From Kiritimatiellia bacterium (GTDB lineage: Bacteria > Verrucomicrobiota > Kiritimatiellia > RFP12 > UBA1067), in assembly GCA_017406465.1 (NCBI GenBank), contig JAFQYM010000016.1:1-61432 (forward strand): DNA of 61,432 bases, written 5' to 3'. A program made the position numbers and the translations under genes. How positions within the stretch are numbered: position 1 is the stretch's first letter; every line of letters begins with the position of its first letter. Positions 48,909 through 57,812 of this stretch are shown here, piece after piece. The notes beneath the pieces were generated by a model. That model made no database searches and had not been told where the DNA came from. It was given only the letters and a program-made list of their open reading frames with translations.

Positions 48909-50279
48909 TCACGCACAAAGCGTCTCTGCGGCGTGGCGGAGGCGTGCGAGGGTCGTGTCCTTGCCGAGAAGCTGGAGCATCTCGAAAAGCCCGATGCCCT
49001 CGCCACGGCCGGAGACCGCGACGCGGATCGGATGCACCCACGGGCCCATACCGTTGCCCTGCGAAAGCTCCTTGACGACGGCCTCAAGCGCAGGGGCGGT
49101 CCAGTCCTCGACCTTGGAGAAGCGCTCCACGAGGTCGAGCAGAAGCTCCTTCACGCCCGGCTTTTTGAGGCGCTTTTCCACCGCCTTTTCGTCAAACGGA
49201 TAGTCGTCCGACACAAAGCACCTAATTGCCCCCGGAATGTCCTTCAAGAACTTTGTCCGCACCTGTATCTGCGCGGCGAGGTAATCCCACCAGGCGATCC
49301 GCTCGGAGACGGAGCGAAGGTCCGAGCGAAGGGATACGGCGTATTCGCCGAGGTTCCGCGAGGAGGAGCCTTCGGCCGTCGCCGAACGAACCATCATATC
49401 CCTAAACTCATTCGCCGGAATCTTCTTTATATACTCACCATTCATCCACGCAAGCTTCTTCGGATCGAACATCGCGGCGGTGACATGCACCTTCTCGAGC
49501 TCGAAAAGCTTCACCATCTCCTCGCGCGTCAGCACCTCGCGGTCGTCGCCGGGATTCCACCCGAGAAGAAGGAGATAGTTGAAAAGCGCCTCTGGGAGAT
49601 AACCCTGCTCGCGATACTCGCCGACGAACGCAGCGCCGTCACGCTTTGAATACGGCTTGCCCTGCTGGTTGACGATCATCGAGAGGTGTCCGTACTTCGG
49701 GACCTCCGCGCCGAGCGCGCGGAAGATGCAGATGTGCTTGAACGTGTTCTCGACGTGGTCGTCTCCGCGGATGATGTGCGTGACGCGCTGGTCGATGTCG
49801 TCAACGACGTTTGCGATGTGGAAGATCGGCGAGCCGTCGGAGCGGACGATAGCGAAGTCCTGTATGTCCTCGGCCTTCTTCGCCATGTGGCCCTTCACGA
49901 TGTCGTCGAACTCGATGACGCCCTCCTTGGGCATGCGGAACATCGTGACGACGCCGGTCTTGCCGTCACGCGAAGTCTTCTCGACCTTGTAGGCGTGTCC
50001 GCTTGCGAGAAGCTGGTCAACAACTTCGAGGTGGCGCTTCACGTTCTTCGTCTGGTAGAACACTTCCTCGTCCCAATCGAGACCGAGCCACTTCATGCAG
50101 TCGAAGAGGACGGCTATCGCCTCGGGCGTGGAGCGCTCGAGATCGGTGTCCTCTACACGAAGGAGGAACTTGCCGCCGGTGTGGCGGGCGAAAAGCCAGT
50201 TGTAGATTGCGGCACGGATGTTACCGATATGCACCTTGCCGGTCGGCGACGGCGCGAAACGAACTCTGATTTCGGACAT
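48909..50279 (-). CDS. gltX: Glutamyl-tRNA synthetase
   Basis: A 456-aa class I synthetase charging tRNA-Glu. The start MSEIRVRFAPSPTGKVHIGN at 50279 begins the family homology, with the HIGH-like site HIGN and the KMSKS-like site PYSKRDG; WNPGDDREV and LAWMNGEYI follow. At residues about 299-323 a dispersed repeat adds ATAEGSSSRNLGEYAVSLRS and a few more residues between the connective and anticodon-binding parts. The start lies 9 nt from TATAAT and has no Shine-Dalgarno site. The membrane phosphoesterase and methyltransferase genes follow in the operon. Confidence 0.94.
   Translation of the reverse strand: MSEIRVRFAPSPTGKVHIGNIRAAIYNWLFARHTGGKFLLRVEDTDLERSTPEAIAVLFDCMKWLGLDWDEEVFYQTKNVKRHLEVVDQLLASGHAYKVEKTSRDGKTGVVTMFRMPKEGVIEFDDIVKGHMAKKAEDIQDFAIVRSDGSPIFHIANVVDDIDQRVTHIIRGDDHVENTFKHICIFRALGAEVPKYGHLSMIVNQQGKPYSKRDGAAFVGEYREQGYLPEALFNYLLLLGWNPGDDREVLTREEMVKLFELEKVHVTAAMFDPKKLAWMNGEYIKKIPANEFRDMMVRSATAEGSSSRNLGEYAVSLRSDLRSVSERIAWWDYLAAQIQVRTKFLKDIPGAIRCFVSDDYPFDEKAVEKRLKKPGVKELLLDLVERFSKVEDWTAPALEAVVKELSQGNGMGPWVHPIRVAVSGRGEGIGLFEMLQLLGKDTTLARLRHAAETLCA
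49311..49385 (-). repeat. ~75-bp dispersed repeat inserted in frame in gltX
   Basis: On the minus strand it reads GCCGAAGGCTCCTCCTCGCG, then AACCTCGGCGAATACGCCGT, then CTTCGCTCGGACCTTCGCTC. It is almost identical to the copy at 50302-50380 and similar to the one at 50394-50465, both on the plus strand. Confidence 0.85.
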
Positions 50280-50288
50280 AGTTTGAAT

Positions 50289-50297
50289 ATTATACCA
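50289..50297 (-). promoter_or_regulatory. Extended -10 TGGTATAAT for gltX operon
   Basis: TGG-TATAAT, 9 nt before ATG 50279. The dispersed repeat copy begins about 5 bp upstream and replaces any -35 region. Confidence 0.78.
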
Positions 50298-50301
50298 TTT
50301 T

Positions 50302-50380
50302 TGGCGACGGCCGAAGGCTCCTCCTCGCGGAACCTCGGCGAATACGCCGTATCCGCTCGCTCGGACCTTCGCTCCGCCGC
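50302..50380 (+). repeat. ~75-bp dispersed repeat, intergenic copy A
   Basis: GGCGACGGCCGAAGGCTCCT through ACCTTCGCTCCGCCGC; nearly identical to the copy inside gltX, including the flanking GGCGACGG. Confidence 0.85.
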
Positions 50381-50393
50381 CAAACCGATCCTT

Positions 50394-50465
50394 GCGAAGG
50401 CTCCTCCTCAGGGAGCCCTCGGCCAATACGCCGCATCCCTTCGCTTAGATCTTCGCTCCGCCGCT
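50394..50465 (+). repeat. ~75-bp dispersed repeat, intergenic copy B
   Basis: GCGAAGGCTCCTCCTCAGGG to CTTCGCTCCGCCGC; diverged by several bases from copy A and in the same orientation. Copies A and B fill the gap between gltX and A2M. Confidence 0.8.
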
Positions 50466-50470
50466 GTCGG

Positions 50471-52492
50471 TTACTTCGCGTTCACGCGGACAGTCTCGGC
50501 GGTCGAGTGGGCGGTGAATTCGGGGGCGTACATGCACTGAATCGTCGCGATGCCGCCCGTGAACACGCCGCGCTGCTGGACGCGGAACGATGTTTCGAGG
50601 ACGAAGATGCCCTTGTTGAGGCGGTCGATGTAGTAGTGCGTCGCAGCGTCCTTCGTCGACTGGTAGTACCCGACTCCGTCGCGCCAGCGGTACGACGAGA
50701 GGACGTCCACCGGCTCTGCGCACGCGGGGCGTCCGTCGGAGAGGTGCACGAACTCGTAGCTGCGGTCGCTCTTGATCTCAATGCGCGCCACAAGTTCGTC
50801 TCCCGGCTCGAGCGCCTCGCCGATCGCGGCAAGCCGCGTACCTTTCGCGCCCTTCGTCTTCTTGTAGTACTTCTTCTCGACGCTGAGCTCCTTCGGCTCG
50901 TGGGCTCGCACCTTGAGGACGTCCTCGAAGTAAGACCAGTGCACTCCACCCCATGCAACGCCCTTCTCGCCCGCGCCCGTAAAGGTGATCTCGCCCATCT
51001 TTGGGCTAATCGCGTCCGCCGCGTAGCGGACAGACCACAGGCCAGTTCCTTTCTCGACCTTCTCGGGAACGACCTTCTCGCCGCCGAGCGTCACCTCCGC
51101 AAGCGTGTCGCCGGCAAGAAGATCCGCGCCGCCGCCGAGCATGAGCGCGTATATCGCGTCCGCCGTCGCGGCTGTCGTCGTCCAGTCCTGCGTCTGCTTC
51201 TGCTTGAGAAGCCACACGTTGCACGCCTCGGCGCTCTCCTCGTCACCTGTCACCTCGCGGAACGCCTCTACGATAAGTGCCTGCGTCGACACGGGCGCGG
51301 CAAAAACGCTCGACGAGAAGAAGTACGGAACCTTCCAGTACATCCCGAGCTCTTCAGAGAGGACGCCGCGCTCCTTGATCGAGGCCATGATCTCCTTCGC
51401 GAGCGCATCCTCGCCGCGACGCTTCATTGCAATCGCGGCAAGCGCCTGCGATTCGAGCCCGAGATCGGGCCACTCCTTCTTGAGATGCGCGACGAACTGA
51501 TTCTCCGGCTCCTTGTCTTTCGAAGGATCAACACCTCTGAAAGAGTGCATGTACATCCAGCGGATGTCGAATCCGTTCACACGGAACGGAATCTTGTCGC
51601 GCTTCTCCATGAGCAGACGCTCCTTGACGTCCTTCGACACCCTGCGGTCGAGAGACTCTGTTGCAGATGCAAAGAAGTCGGGATACGCAACGCCCGCAAG
51701 ATGGTTGAGACGCGCGAAGCCGGTGAGGATGTAGAGCGTGATGTAGTCCGAGGAAGGTCCACCAGGGAACCACGGCCAGCGTCCGTCTCCGTTGCGCGAA
51801 ACCGCCAGCTTCTCGATGCAGCGCGCCTGCTCGTTCTTGAGCCGGTCCTCTCCGAAGAGACCGCCTAAGCGCGCGCGCGCTGCAGTCTCATGCTCCGCCT
51901 CGCGCACCCACGGCGTCGCCTCGAGCGCAATCGCCTTCAGTTGCGGATTTGTTTCCAGCGGGCTCTTAAGCGCCTCGGCGCCAGCCGCCTTCCACGCATC
52001 GAACGTCTCGCGGATTCGCGGATCGGAATTCGCGATGTGCGCCCCAAGCGCGTTTGCGTAGTAGCGGCTGAACGTCTGCTCGCAGCACTCGTGCGGGAAC
52101 TCCATCAGGTACGGAAGCGACAAGACGGCGTACCACGCCGGACGCGACACCGCGCGCACGGTGAGGTCTTGGTGGCGGATCGTGTCGGAACCCTTGCTCG
52201 CAAGAAGGTTGTCGAGTTTGAACGACTTCGTCGCCTTCCCGCGCACGTTTAGCTGCACCGCTTCGCGCACGAGAATGCGCCGCGAAAGGACTGGCAGAAC
52301 GCCTTCTTCTCCATCGGTGAACTTCTCGCCCTTCGCCTTAGCGACATACTTGAGGTATCCGCAGCCGTCGGGAATCGAGAGCTTGAACTCGAACACCCGC
52401 GACTCGTGGGGAGCAAGGGAGAAGTGGCAAGTGGAGGAGTGGAGGAGTGGAGGAGTTGGAAGCGGTTTCAAACTCACCCACTCCCAACTCAC
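50471..52492 (-). CDS. Alpha-2-macroglobulin family protein, C-terminal part (frameshifted)
   Basis: A 673-codon frame holding the thioester domain and C-terminal macroglobulin/receptor-binding part. The thioester motif CCEQ lies at about 52078-52089 (HECCEQTFSRYYANAL), followed by alpha-toroid repeats (LVTGDEESAEACNVWLLKQK). There is no signal peptide or ribosome binding site at its first ATG (52492), which lies in repeat DNA, so it is not an independent gene. It continues the 52338-56408 frame after a shift at the octamer repeat 52431-52454. One extra 8-bp unit would fuse both. Confidence 0.85.
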   Translation of the reverse strand: MSWEWVSLKPLPTPPLLHSSTCHFSLAPHESRVFEFKLSIPDGCGYLKYVAKAKGEKFTDGEEGVLPVLSRRILVREAVQLNVRGKATKSFKLDNLLASKGSDTIRHQDLTVRAVSRPAWYAVLSLPYLMEFPHECCEQTFSRYYANALGAHIANSDPRIRETFDAWKAAGAEALKSPLETNPQLKAIALEATPWVREAEHETAARARLGGLFGEDRLKNEQARCIEKLAVSRNGDGRWPWFPGGPSSDYITLYILTGFARLNHLAGVAYPDFFASATESLDRRVSKDVKERLLMEKRDKIPFRVNGFDIRWMYMHSFRGVDPSKDKEPENQFVAHLKKEWPDLGLESQALAAIAMKRRGEDALAKEIMASIKERGVLSEELGMYWKVPYFFSSSVFAAPVSTQALIVEAFREVTGDEESAEACNVWLLKQKQTQDWTTTAATADAIYALMLGGGADLLAGDTLAEVTLGGEKVVPEKVEKGTGLWSVRYAADAISPKMGEITFTGAGEKGVAWGGVHWSYFEDVLKVRAHEPKELSVEKKYYKKTKGAKGTRLAAIGEALEPGDELVARIEIKSDRSYEFVHLSDGRPACAEPVDVLSSYRWRDGVGYYQSTKDAATHYYIDRLNKGIFVLETSFRVQQRGVFTGGIATIQCMYAPEFTAHSTAETVRVNAK

Positions 52493-55400
52493 ACACTCTC
52501 AACTCGACTTCGCCGCTTTGCGGCGAATCGTCGGTATTCGTCACCTTGACGGGGAAGAGGAAGTCGTCGCCCTCGCGGGCGAAGCGGGGCGGATTCGGCT
52601 CGCACATAAGCGGCTTCACCGTAACAATTTCTTCGTTGCGCAGAATGCCGCTCCTCAGTTCGTTGTCGTGCGCGACCATCAGAAGCTTCCATCCTGTAAG
52701 CGCGTCGGGAACTGTAAATGTCAGCGAGACATTCCCCTCTGCGTCCGTCTCGAGGTCTGGGAAGAAGAACGCCGTCTCCTTGAGGTTCCTGCGCGGCACA
52801 TCTGCCGCTGAAGAACGATCTTCTGTCAAAACTGCCGACTGTGAAGCGGACTCCTTGCTGCTCCAGCCGCACACCACATCGGCAAGCATGCCAACGTCTT
52901 CGCACGCTTCCTCACATTCCACCGCGCCAGCCATCGGCTCACACGCCGCAACCGCACCATCGAACCCGCCGCGAAGAGCCATCTTCCGCAAAACCCTGTT
53001 TCTTCCGTATCGCGAAGGGACGATCTTCCACGACGGCCAGGAGAAATCTGCCGGCTGGCAGTTGATCGGGAAGCGACCGTCGAGGCAATGCAGATCTTTC
53101 GTCGTGTTCTGCAGGGTCGGACTCATCAGGAAACGCGCGTACGGCGTGAAGTGGTCGGAGAAGTCTGTCGAGGCATTATGCCACTTGTATGCATCAAGCG
53201 AGCGGTCGTACATGAAGGCAAGGACTTCCGAAGGACCGGACACCTTGAACTTCCACGTCTCCTTCCCGCCGGGATTCAATTTGCTTGTGAGATGCTCCGC
53301 CTTGATGTCGAGGTATTTGTTGTCCCACGGAATGTTGAACGTCGCACCGTCCTTGTAGAGCCGGTTCTCGCGCACGAACGTCGTCTCGATCCTCATCTCG
53401 CCGCGATGCTCGTCCTTGATGGGAAGTTCATGGAACCACGAGGCCGATTCGCGCAATTCATCGAGAATGACCTTGCGGTTGTTCGTTATGCGGACGCGGA
53501 CAACGCCTGTTTCGTAACCCGTGCCCCAGTAGGTGCGCAGCGTCTCTCCGACCTTGACCGTCGTATTTTCCGCGCAGAAGAATGTCGGCACCGCAAGCGC
53601 AAGATGGTCGGCCTTCGGGTCGAACACGCAGACATGGTGAATGTCCTTCACCGTCTTGCCGTTTGGATCCTTCGTCTCGAACACAAGTCGGTACGCACCG
53701 ACGGTAAGAGGCATTTCTCCCTGCCATTTCTCTGCGGCGGCGTGGGTGATTTCGCGCGACGCAACCTCTTCGCCGACTTCCCATGTCTTCCAATCCCATG
53801 GTCCCTTCTCGTCCCCGCCGTATCCATATCGTCCGCTTCCCGCCGGCTTCCTCGCCGGACGCTCCGGCGCGACAAGCCTGAACGCCTTGAGCGTTCCCTT
53901 GACCGGCAACTTAGCGCCGGCGAGAGAATTTACCGTCACCCGTACCGGCACGCCCTTTTCAGGCGTATGCCACGAACCCTCAGCCCAGACGCTCGCGCGC
54001 CACTGGACGGTCCCGATCTCGAACGACTCCGTCGCACTTCGCTCCTCGCCCGTATCGTCCGTGACATGTGCCATCACGGTGAACTCGAACGACGGATCGC
54101 CCGAGAGGTCGGCTGTCGGCGAGGCGACAGGCGTGAACGTCACCTTGAAGACACCGTTCTCGTCCGTTTCCGTCTCGCCATCTCCGACGAAGTTCTCTCC
54201 GTCGTCGCCATTGTCCACGCAGAACCAGCGCCACCAGCCGGGATAGCGCGTCTCGCGCGAGACGTTCCATTCCACCTTCGCGTGCTGGACGGGAAGGCCC
54301 GAATACGTGAGCGCCTTGCCTGTCACCGTCACGGGCTTGCCGAGTTCCGCCTTCTCGGGCGCACCCTCGAACGAAGCCGTGAACTTGGGACGCTTGTACT
54401 CCTCGATGTTTACCGACTTGCTCCCTTCTCCTTTTCTGCCATCCTTAAGAAGATACCAGGCGCTGATTCTGTAAGATCCCGTCAAGCGGTCAGACGGCGC
54501 CGCAAAGGTATGCGTGAATGAGCCCCACTTGTTGGGCCTGAGCTTCACCGAAGCGACTTCCTTTCCGTTAGGATCGTTCAGAATCAGCCGCACGGTCACC
54601 TCCCTCTGCGTGCGGAAGTCGCGCGTGAACGGATCGGCATGGTAGGCAATTCCCTTGACCTTTATCTCCTGTCCCGGACGGTAGAGCGCACGGTCCGTGA
54701 AAAGATCGATGAACTCGACGGTCGTGTCGTCTTCGTAGACATAACCCGAACCCTCGTTGCCAAGAGAGAGAACCTCGGCTCCGTCGTGAATGACGCGCAC
54801 ATGGCGGCTAAGGGAATTAGACCCAGCCTTTCTGTCGACCTCCGCCTTGAACTCTCCGTTTTTGTCCGTTACATACGTTTCGCGAAGCGCCTGGAAGCGT
54901 CCGCCCTTCTCTGGATATCCCCAGAGCTCAACCTTAGCGCCCTCGACCGGCTCGCCCGACTCCGCGCGGTAGACCGTCCCGCCGAAATTGCCGTTGCCCG
55001 TCTTCATCGCAAGCGCAAGCGTCGTCACCGTCACATACTGCGCGAAAAGCGGCTGCTTGTCCGCGCCAAACTTCTCGTTCGCGGCAGCGTAGAGGACGTA
55101 GTGTCCGCATGGCAGGCCCTGCGGAACAGGACAGGAAAACGTCTGCTCGGCATAGCCGGGCTTTAAATCGAGTCTCTGCGTCCACTCCTTTGCCGGCGCG
55201 CGCTTCAGGTAGTTGTCCTTGATCGCAGATCGTGCATTGATGTTGTACGCCTCCTCGCCCATCGAGCAATCCTTCACGAGATCGTCGAAGCTTACGCGCA
55301 CGAGGCGGAAATGAACCTCGTCGAGATTCCTCGCCTTCACCTCGATCGTGGGCCACGGTGCGCACCAGTTGCGCTCAACTTCGACATCGAGATTCTTCGC

Positions 55401-56408
55401 CTCGATGTCGGCGACGATGTTGGCGCACATCTTCCCGCCAGGAGAATCGGGCCACTTCTCGGCATACGAGGCGGCGAGATCATGCGCCGCGACAAGATCG
55501 TTTTTATTGCGCAGAATGCTGGCCTTGACCGATGCCGCGTATGCGGTGGCTTCCGTCTTGCCCTCGTACTCTTTGAGGAATCCGTCAAGGAAAGCGGCAA
55601 ACGCCTCGTCTCGCACCTTCCTCGGTTTTTCGTCGAAAGCGCAGATATATTCCGCGCGATGGATCTCCGCCATCGCGCGCGCGTCGAGGTTCCCGTCCGC
55701 ACGGTGGAACTCGATAAGCGCGTCGTAGAGCGCGAGACCTTTTTCGAGCGTCTTGTCGGGGATCGTCCCGCCGTAGAACTGAATCGCGTCATGCACGGCG
55801 AAGTCGAAGAGCGTCGGACAGTACTGCGCGGGCCATGTGCCGCGTTCGAAGAGAGCCGACCAGTCGTCGAGCTTCATTTGCTTGAGCTCGTCCGAATGCG
55901 CGAACACCTTGGCGAACTGCGATTCAAGCGTTGCGGCGATCTTCTCTGGCGACCACGGCGGCATCTTGTCCTTCGCCGCCTCGTCATCGAGCTTCGTGGG
56001 AGCTGCGCCGCCCCATCGCCAGCGGCTGGAGTTCTCCTGGTAGGTGTGAGCGAGATGGAGCTGCAACACAGCCTGGAGCGGAGCGGGCTTCGCGTCGACG
56101 GACGCGGCGAATGCGGGGAGCCATTCGTCGGGACGCGACTCGCCGTCGGTGAACTGCTTCATCGCGTCTTCGCGGACGAGGAACGCGCGCGCGGCGTCCG
56201 GCCAGCGCCCGGCCTTCGTCGCCCCGCGCTCGATCTCTTCGACCTTGTTCGTGACGGTGCGCGGCAGGTTCTTCCGCTGCGCCGCCTCGACGTCTTTCCA
56301 CGCCTTTTCAAAATCGTATTCTGCCATTGCTGCCCCCTTCAGCGCGACGGCAGCGACAAGCGCAGCGACAATGCGCGCGATTCCCCTTCGGACGGAAATT
56401 ACTTTCAT
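52338..56408 (-). CDS. Alpha-2-macroglobulin family protein, N-terminal part (frameshifted)
   Basis: A 1356-codon frame with a signal peptide (IARIVAALVAAVALKGAAMA), helical N-terminal region, MG2 macroglobulin domains (TDRALYRPGQEIKVKGIAY near residue 565), bait-region area with a Cys/Glu-rich stretch near 1170-1210, and the conserved A2M stretch AFFFPDLETDAEGNVSLTF with LTGWKLLMVAHD. The last ~45 codons after GEVELRV are out of frame with the family. Bacterial A2M traps proteases in the periplasm. Full length would be near 1970 aa. ATG 56408 lies 6 nt from TATAAT. Confidence 0.88.
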   Translation of the reverse strand: MKVISVRRGIARIVAALVAAVALKGAAMAEYDFEKAWKDVEAAQRKNLPRTVTNKVEEIERGATKAGRWPDAARAFLVREDAMKQFTDGESRPDEWLPAFAASVDAKPAPLQAVLQLHLAHTYQENSSRWRWGGAAPTKLDDEAAKDKMPPWSPEKIAATLESQFAKVFAHSDELKQMKLDDWSALFERGTWPAQYCPTLFDFAVHDAIQFYGGTIPDKTLEKGLALYDALIEFHRADGNLDARAMAEIHRAEYICAFDEKPRKVRDEAFAAFLDGFLKEYEGKTEATAYAASVKASILRNKNDLVAAHDLAASYAEKWPDSPGGKMCANIVADIEAKNLDVEVERNWCAPWPTIEVKARNLDEVHFRLVRVSFDDLVKDCSMGEEAYNINARSAIKDNYLKRAPAKEWTQRLDLKPGYAEQTFSCPVPQGLPCGHYVLYAAANEKFGADKQPLFAQYVTVTTLALAMKTGNGNFGGTVYRAESGEPVEGAKVELWGYPEKGGRFQALRETYVTDKNGEFKAEVDRKAGSNSLSRHVRVIHDGAEVLSLGNEGSGYVYEDDTTVEFIDLFTDRALYRPGQEIKVKGIAYHADPFTRDFRTQREVTVRLILNDPNGKEVASVKLRPNKWGSFTHTFAAPSDRLTGSYRISAWYLLKDGRKGEGSKSVNIEEYKRPKFTASFEGAPEKAELGKPVTVTGKALTYSGLPVQHAKVEWNVSRETRYPGWWRWFCVDNGDDGENFVGDGETETDENGVFKVTFTPVASPTADLSGDPSFEFTVMAHVTDDTGEERSATESFEIGTVQWRASVWAEGSWHTPEKGVPVRVTVNSLAGAKLPVKGTLKAFRLVAPERPARKPAGSGRYGYGGDEKGPWDWKTWEVGEEVASREITHAAAEKWQGEMPLTVGAYRLVFETKDPNGKTVKDIHHVCVFDPKADHLALAVPTFFCAENTTVKVGETLRTYWGTGYETGVVRVRITNNRKVILDELRESASWFHELPIKDEHRGEMRIETTFVRENRLYKDGATFNIPWDNKYLDIKAEHLTSKLNPGGKETWKFKVSGPSEVLAFMYDRSLDAYKWHNASTDFSDHFTPYARFLMSPTLQNTTKDLHCLDGRFPINCQPADFSWPSWKIVPSRYGRNRVLRKMALRGGFDGAVAACEPMAGAVECEEACEDVGMLADVVCGWSSKESASQSAVLTEDRSSAADVPRRNLKETAFFFPDLETDAEGNVSLTFTVPDALTGWKLLMVAHDNELRSGILRNEEIVTVKPLMCEPNPPRFAREGDDFLFPVKVTNTDDSPQSGEVELRVCELGVGEFETASNSSTPPLLHLPLLPCSPRVAGVRVQALDSRRLRIPQVCR
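52431..52454. repeat. Octanucleotide repeat (GTGGAGGA)x3 at the A2M frame switch
   Basis: Three perfect 8-bp units in a GTGGAGGAGTTGG-type dispersed repeat (about 52426-52500). Both A2M frames are open through it. Adding one unit (+8) shifts the frame by two and joins LLH to SSTCHFSLAPHESRVFEF, restoring the protein. Confidence 0.85.
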
Positions 56409-56414
56409 GTCCGC

Positions 56415-56420
56415 ATTATA
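56415..56420 (-). promoter_or_regulatory. -10 element TATAAT for A2M
   Basis: TATAAT followed by GCGGAC and ATG 56408. The upstream bases are TGTC rather than TGn. Leaderless transcript expected. Confidence 0.7.
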
Positions 56421-56466
56421 GACAAAATCCCGCCGCCTTGCAACGGCAAAAACCGCCGCAGGAACA

Positions 56467-56505
56467 TTGACTGATAGATTTTCAGAACTTTGACTGACAG
56501 ATTTT
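56467..56505. repeat. Two TTGACTGAYAGATTTT direct repeats
   Basis: TTGACTGATAGATTTT (56467-56482) and TTGACTGACAGATTTT (56490-56505), 23 bp apart. The core GACAGATTTT is shared with the palindromes at 41475-41570. It abuts a RAYT end, as part of a nested repeat cluster. Confidence 0.65.
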
Positions 56506-56541
56506 TGGGCTCTCGCTTACTCGTATTTCAAGAAATCAGTG

Positions 56542-56601
56542 GACATTATACCAAGAACTCGGCTACTGTATCAATTTTACTGTATCAATAAGCTCCGACC
56601 C
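56542..56601 (-). mobile_element. RAYT element, right-end fragment (copy 3)
   Basis: Carries only the promoter (TGGTATAAT, 56553-56545) and the outer end with two ATTGATACAGT-type units and GGGTCGGAGC. It overlaps the symporter gene and supplies its last codons. Confidence 0.7.
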
Positions 56602-57807
56602 TTCATCCCCCTTTTCCTTCCTGGCTTCGCAAGTCGGCTTTCGGGTCATCCCGAACATCTTGTCGACGATGATGGCGATTGCGCCGTCGCCGGCGATGTT
56701 GCAGGCCGTGCCGATGGAGTCCGTCGCCAGGTACAGGGCGATCATGAGCGCGATCTGCGCCTGGTCGAAGCCGAGCATGGACTCAAGGAGCCCGATCGCC
56801 GCCATTACCGCGCCGCCGGGAACGCCGGGCGCCGCGATCATCACTATGCCGGCCATCGCTATGAACCCCGAGAAAGTCACGATGTTTACATCCGCGCTCC
56901 GCCCGGCGACAAGCAACAGCGCGACTGCGCATGAAACGATCTTCACCGTCGAACCGGCGAGATGCACGGTCGCGCACAGCGGAACAGTGAAGTCGGCTAT
57001 CTCGCGGCTCACGCCGTTGGCGAGCGTCTGCGCACGGGTAACGGGGATCGTCGCGGCCGATGATGAGGTCCCAAGCGCGGTCATGTAGGCCGGGAGCATC
57101 GTCCACATCGCCTTGAACGGATTCCTCCTGGCAATGGCTCCGGCAACGCAGTACTGAATGACGATGACTGCGATCATAAGCGCCGAGAACACGGCGATGA
57201 TTGCGGCGAAATCCGCAAGGACGCGACATGCCCTGCCCGCAGCGGTCATGTCGAGAAAGATGCCGAAGATGAAAATCGGCAGCAGCGGGACGAGCGCACC
57301 GGAGATCGTGCGCACGACGACTCCGCGGAAATCAGAGAACACGCGCCTCAGGGCATCGCATTCCGCGAAGACCATGCCGAGCCCAGCCATGAACGAGAAC
57401 ACGAGTGCGCTCATCACGTCCATGATCGGGGGAATCGACATCTGCACATACGGCTGGAACTCCAGCGCCGCGCCATCGACGGCCTGGCCCACCTCCGTCG
57501 AGACGAGCGACGGGAAGGCGGCGGCCGAGACGAAGTACCCGAGAAACCCCGCGAAAAGCGTTGACCCATAGGCAATGGCGACTGTCGCGAGAAGGAGCTT
57601 CCCTGCGCCACGCCCCGTCTCCGCTATCGCCGGCGCGACGAGCCCGACGATGATGAGGGGAACCAGGAACTTGATGAACTGGCCAATGAGCGCGACGACC
57701 GTATTCACGCCGCGGACAAACGGAGCGGGCACGAACGAACCGAGGGCGATGCCGAGGACTATGGCCAGCACGACACGAGAAAGGAGTCCGAACTTTGCTT
57801 TTTTCAT
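56563..57807 (-). CDS. Dicarboxylate/amino acid:cation symporter (DAACS family)
   Basis: A 414-aa membrane protein with about eight helices plus hairpin loops. The start MKKAKFGLLSRVVLAIVLG at 57807 begins the family homology. Signatures: FIKFLVPLIIVGLVAPAIAE, the serine-rich loop GTSSSAATIPVTR, and GVPGGAVMAAIG with the substrate-binding end DSIGTACNIAGDGAIAIIVD. It takes up glutamate, aspartate or C4-dicarboxylates with H+ or Na+. The final residues KGDEGSELIDTVKLIQ are encoded by a RAYT end. No Shine-Dalgarno site; 5 bp after the preceding gene. Confidence 0.9.
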   Translation of the reverse strand: MKKAKFGLLSRVVLAIVLGIALGSFVPAPFVRGVNTVVALIGQFIKFLVPLIIVGLVAPAIAETGRGAGKLLLATVAIAYGSTLFAGFLGYFVSAAAFPSLVSTEVGQAVDGAALEFQPYVQMSIPPIMDVMSALVFSFMAGLGMVFAECDALRRVFSDFRGVVVRTISGALVPLLPIFIFGIFLDMTAAGRACRVLADFAAIIAVFSALMIAVIVIQYCVAGAIARRNPFKAMWTMLPAYMTALGTSSSAATIPVTRAQTLANGVSREIADFTVPLCATVHLAGSTVKIVSCAVALLLVAGRSADVNIVTFSGFIAMAGIVMIAAPGVPGGAVMAAIGLLESMLGFDQAQIALMIALYLATDSIGTACNIAGDGAIAIIVDKMFGMTRKPTCEARKEKGDEGSELIDTVKLIQ

Positions 57808-57812
57808 GGTGG

